From Cristatella mucedo (Eukaryota; Bryozoa; Phylactolaemata; Cristatellidae): DNA of 64,000 nt. Numbering within the stretch: the first letter of the stretch is position 1; every line of letters starts with the position of its first letter. The stretch lies in contig WPIO01000001.1 of assembly GCA_009760855.2 (NCBI GenBank), positions 2,741,001 through 2,805,000 on the forward strand. Direction: 5' to 3'. Under the pieces are notes generated by a model that saw only the letters and a list, made by a program, of their open reading frames with translations, was not told the origin of the DNA and did not search any database. The position numbers were made by a program, and so were the translations under genes. Positions 26,701 through 37,000 of the stretch are shown piece after piece.

Positions 26701-29700
26701 CAAACCAAACCAAAGGTCTGGTGCACTGCTGGCAATGTAGAGGACTCCTACTTTTCAAGAAAGGACCTGAATTGCTGCTAATAAGGTTTGCTAGACCAGC
26801 TGATAAGGTTCCTTGGTGTGCTTTATTTAGAACACTAAACACACGTAACAACTACCAACCACCCAACTTACTTACCTGCCCATTTGCCATGTTAGCCCAG
26901 CTGCACTGGCCACCCAACTTTCCCCCGTGATGGGAGCCTACAATACGTCAGCCAAGCCTGCCCGATATGTCATCTGTCATGGCGGTGGCAAACAACAGAC
27001 ACACTCCAGCTCGTTTGGGGTAAGACACTCTCTTCTGAGCCTGCCGTCGGTCTAATTGGACCTCGTCAGCATCTTCTCCTTGGCTAGCGAATCAATGATT
27101 CAAAACTTGACCACGTATTACACTTAACTGCTGTAACTAATCAGTCTCAAACTGTACAAAGCAGATAGGCTTTATCTATACCTAGAGTAGTCTCTGAATG
27201 CTGAAACTCGTGGAACTGCTATGACAGGTAACAATATATAGGCTCGGTTTCAAACGCCATCCGTACTATATACTATATATGCCATCTCTCTAAGATATCA
27301 GTCGGCTACTGCAACATTTCACAACGGGGCCTGCTAAATTCTCCAAGCTCATTGAACCTTGCCAGATTGAAGCAGCGGATCAGCAAACTATGCATTAGGC
27401 AGGTTCACCAGCAATCTAGGGGCTTTTTTATAAGTGCTGTAATATGCAGTCCTCTTATGCAGAGTTCTAAGCCTGCTTTACCGAAGCTACAATCTCTAAA
27501 ACTCAAATGACTTATTGATATATGAAGAGCTTTCAAACGGATTTGGTTGACCTGCTATTGTGTTCCTTTGAGTAAAAAAAAACGGCCGAAATAACTTTTT
27601 ATTTAAACTTATTATATAACTTGCCGACAAAATTAGCTGTCTTTGATTGGATAGCAAACTCTTTAATTCTTCCATTGTAAGCAGCTCAGGCTTTGTGTGT
27701 GCTATAGAAAACTCTCTAGCATCACATCATCAGCTGGGTCCTTGTAGAGTTACAGAGAGACATACTACAACACATTATGTTGTAATTGCTGATAAAGTGC
27801 CAAGGCAATGAATGATATATCTCCGGCATTTGAAAGAGATGGCTTAGGGGCCTATTCACCCATTACAGAAATGAAAAAACGATCAATCATTTGATGCAAG
27901 CCGCAACTTTAACAGTGCAAACTGTTGATGTTCATTGATTTAGGTGTGACGTATACACGGAATACCATTTGTAGGGCGAGTTCAGTCGGATGACGTCTAC
28001 AAGCCAATTGAGAATATCTATAAAGCTGTTTTTGGGCAGGAAGCAAATTCGCCCTCTCTTTCCCGTGCTCACATCAGTTGCATCGAAAAGCGGCCATGGT
28101 GTCCTCTCAACGAGAGCCAATTCATAAACTATCTCAATTGTGGCATTAGTGGTCACGATAGGAGACAAGGCATCAATCAACTTGGTGGGTCTTTAAAAAA
28201 GCTTGCTATCTGCTAGGGATGGATCTCACCGAATCCCCTAAATTCTTCATTCCATCCAGTCATCCCCATCTAGTCCCTCGAGGCCCTAAGAGAATTGAAT
28301 TTTTGTTCAAATTCTTTGCAAAAGCTGTATGGGAAGCACTTGAGTTAATAAGAGAAAAACACGTGTGATCATAGCGCACATAAGTACATGCAGGACGATT
28401 TACATTTATATGAAGGCTGTTGTTTAAGGGCGATTCACCCGATCTGCATGATGTGGCTGATTAAGTACGCGAGAATGTGATTCGTCAAAAGCTCGGCAAC
28501 TAGACTTAGCTGTCGTAAACGTCGTAAATGCAATGTGAAACCACTGCTCACCAATTCACACTGGATGTTATCAGGCGGTGTATCGACTTCAAGAGTCTGT
28601 AACTCGCATTCAGCTTCACATCTTACCTCACTACAGTAGAGGCTCAATAATAATGTCTAGCTATAACCGTATACCTCTCAAGATAAGGATACAAACTAAG
28701 AAAATAAGGGGCTTCACAGCATGAACTAAGACCGTAACAACCAGAACAATGCAGCTACTAAGCCAGGCTGCAGCCGAGAGGGGCTTAACCTCATAGCAAC
28801 CAGCAAAACCTGCTTACAGGCAAACATGAATGCATGTGAACACGTGGCTATACTAAAAGAATCACATCTTGCTGGTGCTAGAACCTTTGGTAGACACTGC
28901 GCACTTACAGCTTGCACGGCTTAACCGCCCTGTGAGTGCACTGTCCAGTGGCGGGCACGGCTCCATGGAATGGAGCCGTGCCTCGTGCTGCTCTCTGTGT
29001 AGCCCCTAAAGCAGCAGATGCCAACACGTGCCTGTCTTTCAGTCTACATTTTTATAACTCCGAGCCATTGCTCATGTCGATAACATCAGAATCGTTTTTT
29101 TTAAATCCCGGTAGTCGATTGAATCGCCCTTCTACAGGCGTTGGCCCAAACCTCGTGTGCCCAGAACAAACATGCCATGCTAGTTCTTCAATTTAGTAAC
29201 TAAAATCTTTTTCTTCTCAAACAGCTCACTTCTCTATTGACATCCATTGAAACATGCGCTTTTGCCAAAGTCCTATGGTTAAGACGAAGTGTAGCCGATG
29301 TCTGGCACATCAGGGGCAACCGCTCACAAAGAATGTACCGACACACACTGAATGCCTAGAATGACTGGTCTTTTTTCTTATGAGCTTCATCACAACTCCC
29401 ACAGCAAGACCCGAGTCGTGTAGCAAGTTCCAGTGACGCCAGTGGCAGGATCGTAAGGTCAAAAATTCAACGACCTCTTTTTCGCAGGGCACCAGAAGAT
29501 GCACAGACAGAGAACCAGATGCTGCTCTGTAATTACACTCAGCTTGAGCAGCCTCTGATCTTGCAGAGCAAACGAAGCGCCTGCAGACGAGCCAAAATTA
29601 TAGCACCAACTGGAACCAGTGAGAGGGAGAGGGAGGGCTGGCCATGAGACTTTTCAAGCAGGCACCTTCTAGGAACCTGTACATAGATCCAGTACAAGCT

Positions 29701-32700
29701 CAGAAGATTGGCAAAACGGTGGCCTGCAGGTCAATAGTGGCAAAATAAAACTAAGCATCTCAGCAGCTTCCGAGTGGGCTGCCAACTGTGCACTGCTCTC
29801 CTCCAAGCGCAGGAATTGGCGCTCGTCGCCAAACCCCATTGGTGCCCCGAAGTCGTTGAGATTTCGTCTTCAATGTGTGTCGAGCGGCCGTGCTGTAAGA
29901 CCGAACCATTACTGTCGGTGCACCTTTGAAAGCTGCATGCATGCCCCTGCATACGTTAGTTGGACACTGATAACTACCTTCATCTGGCAATCATGCGTTA
30001 GCACAAGTCCAATGCCTGCCCAGATAGTCCGAAATGGCCAGCTGTGCCTCCTCGTCGCTGCACACCAACTCGACATCAAAGCTAGTCTCAGTCACATCCT
30101 GCAGCCAACTCCGCCAACCCCCCTATGAACTGGGCTAGCTCACGCATAGCTGCAAATAGCTGGAGCCGATGCTAGGAGCAGTAGTGTGTATGATTCTCCA
30201 AAATAGCAATGTTCCGGAGGCTGCTGAAACGATCTGCCAATTAGATGATGGCCTAAATTACCAGTAATAATAATAACAATAGTAAGACAGTTTAAAGTGC
30301 CCTATGAGAACTAAATCTCTTTTCGGGCACTTTAAATAACATGGTGCATAACAATGACCGTCCGTTGGCATTTTAGCAGAGAATGCAGTAACTATCTCGA
30401 AACTATGTGTCAAAAATAGGTCGCTAATGCGGTAGCACGGTTCTGCTACAGATGCTACCCAATGGCTGAGCTAGCATGCTCTGCAACCCACTGCGCCACC
30501 AGGCTGCTACACAGGCCAAGGAAGATAATAAGGTGCTAAACGAGGAGACAATGAAACCTTGTGAAGCCATGCAGGCATCTTCCTCATCTGTGCTGCTCGT
30601 CGACTGGCCTTGTTTGCCGGCTCTGCTTGAGCGCCAGCACGCCAACCGCTGCTCTGCTGGGGAGAGGGGTTTTCGCCGAAAGCTTGGAAATGGCCGAAAA
30701 GTCGAGAAATCCAGCTGTCGCGGCCCAATCCAGCCCCCTACAAGCTAAGCCATGTCTCGTCGCCCACCCGCGCCCCCCCCCCCGAGGCCTGTCACTGAGA
30801 TGAAGTCGGCGATCAAATCTCGGAAGCCATAGCATAAAGCCCTAGCGACTCGCACCCTGCCTGCCGGTACCCTAGCAGCAGCTTCTAGGCAACTCGGTGA
30901 CTAGGCAGGGAGCTCTCACCTGTCATGTGAAACACCGACTTGAAGCCCAGGCCGAATCGGCCCACCTTGGTGGGATCGTCCTTCTTGATGCTGTCACCGA
31001 GCATCTTAAGCCCATTCCAGTCGGACTCGGTGAAGTAAGCATCGTTGTACGAGTACAGTGCCGGACCCTGCATCGGACCGAAGGACCTTCCTGCAGGGGC
31101 CTGCTTGCGGCGGGCAGCTGCAGCAAGTGCGCGGCGAGTGCTGAGGACGATACAAGCAGCAGGCCATCAGCCTGTCAGTGAGCTGGAGTCGGTCATGTTT
31201 ACAACAGCCAGCCACCGGTGGGAGAGGAACAGCCTTTTGGTGGCTCCTTGCCACCCCCCCTTCAACCGATTGCAAGGGGTGCTTTGGATAGCCATGCTGA
31301 CAGACAGGTTCACTCAGGCTTCTGCGATTGGCTTCGTCAGGCATGATCAAATCGGTGCTCCCTCTTGGCCAGATCTTGGCAACTTCTATGTGTTCAGACC
31401 ACTCGCCTCGAAGGCACGGTCTCGCTACACAGACATTGTATCCTTACTGCTTCCAGAGGCTTAAAAATCAGCTTAAAAATACTAGCTGATGTAACAGCCT
31501 CATTTGTATAGCAGCACAAGAGCGTTTATCACCACTGCTTGCAGATGGCAACAAAAGGATCGCCCACAGCAGGATTCGAAACCGCGACCTTGGTCGTGAA
31601 GAGCAAGCACCTTACCTTCGCTTACTCAATCTGTCCACCAACCCCCCAACGCGCGCGAACACACGCACATACACACACACACAGAACCCAGTGTCATAAC
31701 TGACTTACCAGTAACAAAACAAAAAACAAGTGAGCAAGAAAGACGTCAGCAAGGCAACAAGAACTTTTCTCGTTATACGTCAAGGTGATGATCAAAAACA
31801 CGTCACTCACAGAGGGAATGGCCTATACAGATATTAGTGAGAGAGCTAAGGTTTAGCACAGGGAATTTTAGTGGTGCAAGCACGAAACCTGGCTCGATTG
31901 TTGACCTTGATATTCGAAGCACTTCCGGAGGTAGGCTCAGAGACAAATAAGCTTTTTTGTCTGGTAATGCTTGAAATGTAGGAACCAGGCAACACCAACA
32001 CTTTCGCAAGTGCAAGCCGAGACCCGGAAATACTGTCTTACTGTCAGTACCCATCAAAAACTCTTTGTGAACATGCTTGACATGCTACCAGCCCATGATT
32101 TTCGCAGCTAGTGCCAAACAAAAGCTTCATAATTAAATTTCTGTCCACATACACTTTTGAAAGCACTGCTGAGCTGGTTGACTTCGTCCTTGTGAAAATG
32201 CCTTGGTGTCAGGAAAGCACGCGAGAAGATGTTTCAGCTGGATTACACAGACCGTGTTAAAACAAAGCCCGGTGGAAACCAGCTTGCTTGCACAGACAGC
32301 AGCTAATGCTGAAAGTCTAAATGCTGCCATCATGTTGCGGCAATACTTGACGGCATTTTTAGTTCTCTTCTCCTGCATAAACTTAGCCAGCTCTACCATG
32401 CCAAGCTATGTAGCATCTCTGCATGCTTCTACTCATTCATGCTATGCTACTCAGAAGCCATCTGACTGAGACTTGTTCCACGGTACAGATTCATTATGCA
32501 CTCTGGAAGATATTTCCAAATCCTCTGAATAACTTTACCTGCACTTAACTTCACCAGCAACAGGGCACCGACCTGCAGTTTGGTAGCGTTCAATAGCGTT
32601 CAACTGGGCATCCATCGGACCACTCGGTGCACAAGCTCCGGTTTGGTTCTGTTTGGTTCCGGTTTGGTTTGGTTCACAAGCTTCCGGATTGGTGCTCGAT

Positions 32701-33975
32701 TGTTAGAAGCCCCCAGCACCAGCTGCAGCAAGCTAGCAAACAACTCTCGAGACGTAATGTCGATAGAAAAAGTGTTGGAATTCGATGAAAGATATCAGAT
32801 ATCAGAGATATCAGAGATATCAGAGATATCAGAGATATCAGAGATATCAGAGATATCAGATATCAGACTTTGATCAATAAAAGTGCTTGAAACAGCCTGT
32901 TACTATCTCGGATTCGAGCATACCACATATAGCTTGTGATAGTGAATCGAAAGAAGAGCCCTATATCGGTGCAGCCGTGATGAATTTCAACTTTAATCAT
33001 CTACTATCGCTTCATTCCTAGATCTTGCTAACGATAGCCAATTCCAGATGTCCCTATTTGTAGACACACTATTTAATAATTAAATTCCAAATAATATGAT
33101 TATCTGGCTTGTACCTAAGTTTGCAAAAATCGCTCGTTTTGGGAACTTCAGCTCTACAAGTAAAGTTAAGGTTAGCTGATCGAACAGCCTCATTTATATA
33201 GCAGCAGAAGAACCTTATCGGCTTTCGTCTGCTTTCAGTGGACGATAAAGAAAGAGGTCGTGAAGTGCGAGCACATTACCTCTGGGCTAAGACTGGGGGG
33301 GGGGGTAATTCTACCAATTGCCCTTTTCAGGTCGTAGCATTAACATGATCAGTGCCGTTGGGCACAGCAGAACAATCACAAGAATGGGAGCTAGCCCGGT
33401 AAAACTAACATTCGATTACATCTAATGCTAATGAACAGTAGGAGCATCCAGCATTCAGTATAAGAACCTATGACTATGACACAACGGGGCAACTTCAGAT
33501 GCCTTGGCAACTTAGGATGTCTTGGGGAGCAGATGAGGAGCAGTGTTTGTTGTACATAATTACTAAATCACACTACCCTGGGCCAAAGGCAGCTCCGGTG
33601 CACCAACTGCCAAAAGAGCAGGATTGCTGATTCACTGCCCAGGGATATAACCACCAAGCTGCCACAAAACTCACAGCTAATTGCTTGGTACTCCACTTAA
33701 TCAGCCTGCTGGCATTATATAGATATCACGACAATCAGCTCATCATCAGTATCATAAGCAAGGCCCCTGTCTGAATCACATAGCAGCTCTACTGTGTTCG
33801 ATAGGATGGCCGATCTCCTTTTGCTATACTTCACCACTCCTAAACACTGCAACAGACCTAGCACCTCACAGCTCGTTCATGCAAACAGGAATTCGCATTC
33901 CCACGAAATCACGTGCGCTTGTGTGTGTGTGAGTGCTTGCATGCGTGTGTGTCTGCATGTGTACGTTTACATGTG

Positions 33976-34045
<70 letters not shown>

Positions 34046-37000
34046 TGTGTGTGTGTGTGTGTGTGTGCGCGTGTGTGTACGTGTAAATCCAAACAGTGGC
34101 TCGGAACACCTTGTGTGATTCAAAATGTGTGAGTTGAAGTGGGGAGCCATAGCAATCGATGCTGAGTAGGTGCTGACATACAGAGCACAGCAGCGTAAAG
34201 TTCACTGCCTCAGCTAAAACCAGACCTAAGCATAGGCTGTCAGAAAGCACTTTGCACTTTTACGAGCTCTTCGGGCATCAATCCCGGAAGCATCTGCTTA
34301 TTGCAGAAATGCAGTTGTTTGCCGTGGATTGCATAACCAGCAGCAGCTCAGCCTGGGAGTAGGTCAGTTACAACTGCCATCATTATTCGCAAAGGGAAGC
34401 AAAGGAACTGGCCAACGACACAGTCATATAGTAGTATCTCTCAAGCAGCAAAAAATCTCCTGATTGCCGCTAACCTGAAACTGGGCGAGATCGGGATGCT
34501 GCAGGCAGTCCGGCCGAGCAGCGTGACTCCTTTCGTCCAGCAAGAACTTGACCTCTGTTGCCTGGGCATCTTCAGCATTCTGGATCAGCTCCTATATACG
34601 AGTGGCAAACAAAATGTGAGGCATTAACACACAGCCAATGCCTACCGCCGGTCCACTAGGACGCCAACGTGAGCTCAGTATGCACATATCTGAATCTGCG
34701 ACCGACATGAGCAGACCCTCCCCCCAAAGGGCTGTCCGCACGCGGCCTAGCCTATCCTCCATGACTGCACATGCGCGTGTACGCAAAAAGGGCGCTTGGC
34801 CCAACGTTAGGCAATGACCGGTGTCAAACAATGGCAAGCCCTAAAGCCCTGCAGCCCTAAAGACGAGCCGATGGCTAAAGCCCCCATTGAGAGCAGCACG
34901 TGCAGCCAAAGCCCCACATGCCAGGGCCCATGTGTCAGTTAAGATTAAGATCTAGATGATTAAGAGCAGTCAGACCGATTGGCTAGCAGTGTCCGAGGAC
35001 TCGAGTTCGCTTCCCAATGCCGGTACGGCGACTGCACTCTCGTTTTATTTTTCTTACTCTGTCTTGCATTGACAACTCTAGACACTTGCCGCCGACAGCT
35101 CAGCCAAGGTTCTTACGCGAGAGCGTAGCTGAAGGGGGCACCACATCATGGATAGCTGCAGGCCAGCCGTGCAAGTCTAGAACGATCAGCACACATAGGC
35201 AGAGGGAAAAGTCGTCGGCTCAATTGTGTAACAGACGTAGCCACGGCAGCCACACCCAGACAGCCGTAAGATGAGGAAGTAGTATTTCTTAATACCGTGC
35301 TGTACTGGTGATGAATCAAACGATGCTGTCATATGACATTGGCCACCAGAAATACCTCTCCACGTGCTTGGGCCTCACATCTATGGAAGAAGCGTGACTT
35401 AAACATACGACTAGTGCACATGTGACTAGTGCGTGGCAAGCCGTGTTCTGCTTACGATCCTATTCGGACTTGGCGATATTTAGCAAATCAATTCGCGCTA
35501 TTCGTAGCTGCCGGGCAGGATGGACAGCCAAAACACCTCCATCCAAGGTGGTCAACACCAGGTCAGAGCCCATGTTCACATTTTTTAGGCAGATGCTTGA
35601 CTAGAGCCTCTCACATGCCCTGGCTATACGTTCAAAGCATCGTCACTGGTGGAGCTGAGAGTCAGCAAGCCAGTTTATCAACGGTTGCGCTGACCATGTC
35701 CGTCCTACATTGAAGAATTGCAAAAAACCCACTTTAATTTAATGAAAGCCTGTACAGTGCCAGATCTGGCTCGTAAAGGGTTCGATATTGGCATTATTAT
35801 TTAAAAACCAACCAACTCCTTGTAGCACATGCTTTGTCCACATAAATCACAAATTGGCAAGTGAGAACATGCACCGTGTCAGCAAGAATATGCACACAAT
35901 AATAATTCAAAAGGAACCACTAAATGTTGTGGTAAACAGGTGCATTTTAGCTTCTTTTTTAATATCGTCAAGTCATATGTCATGCCGTCAGTCGGGAGTT
36001 GGTTCCATGCTTTAGGAGCATGCGAACTCGAGGCACGGTCTCCAAACTAGTTGAGGCTGCTAGAGGCTAAAGGTTAAACGACTTGAGCAAGAAAACAGGC
36101 AGCAAGTGAGTAGCCAGATTGGGAGTAGTTCGGCTCCATAGGCCGGGGCAAGTGAATCCTAGCCAATGGCCAACGGTCATTCGAGAGAGCTCTTAGAGTT
36201 TGGGGTACCCCAATAATCCATTTGAAATCCACTTCTTTCCACAATTTATACTGTACTCTTAGACAATGTAATCGCCAAGCACAATATAGACTTGCGTTTC
36301 CATTGAGATAGCTAACAGCTGTACCTGTGATTTGATCCTTCCCTCCACATTCTCTCAGCACCTCGACCTCTCTCAGCTTCCTCGCAGCATGAATTTGCAC
36401 TTGGATGGCAGCAAAGTATGGCGATAAAATGAATGACGATAAAACGCACAACATAGTGATGGGAGGAAATGTAGGATCACTGAGAAACTGGAAGCCAAAC
36501 CTTGGAAATAAATAGGCCTGGCCAGCACATACTGTAACATGTAGCCTGATCACGGAATGTAGGCATCCTGTTCAAAAATGACTTGTCATTTATTATATGA
36601 CAGCATCCCCTCCACATTAAAGTCTGCCAACTTTCAACTACGTAGCATAGAACAATTTCGGGCTTGCTTAGGTAAGGGTACAAGAATAAGGGTACTAAAG
36701 TCAAGCTGGTCCAAGCATTTGCGACATCTTCCTTAGACTTTTGTTTCTCACTCTTGGCAATTTCTATAACTCACTACTTGCAACTCACTGCTTTATTCTC
36801 GAATACCGGCTGTTAATACGTGTGAGAAATGGTTTGCCAAGGCGTTCCCTTGCAGGCCTTACTCTGAGTGGGTAGAGAAGGACCACTCCACTCATTGCAG
36901 AGAGTTACCATTCCTCAGCTGGAGGTTTGCCCTGCCCTCCTCGAAGCCTCGAAGGCCTATCATTCAATTTTCTACGATGGGAGCACCAGTGCCTTGGTGC

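Larger units (their letters stand above)
25618..30919. other. intron 3 of the sacsin-like gene, 5.3 kb
   Basis: This is the longest intron seen within the gene. It holds repeat C copy 4 (27690-27775) and a LINE 3' end (30263-30355). The rest (25618-27690 and 27776-30262) shows no recognisable exon or element on either strand. Confidence 0.6.
31068..34474. other. intron 2 of the sacsin-like gene
   Basis: This 3.4-kb intron holds SINE-A copies 3 and 4, the GATATCAGA array (32791-32872) and a GT microsatellite (33921-34083). The remaining sequence shows nothing recognisable. Confidence 0.6.

Noticed and set aside
33794-34250. Open frames rich in VCVC or THTH, here and at 46493-46894
   Set aside because: They are translations of GT/TG microsatellites.
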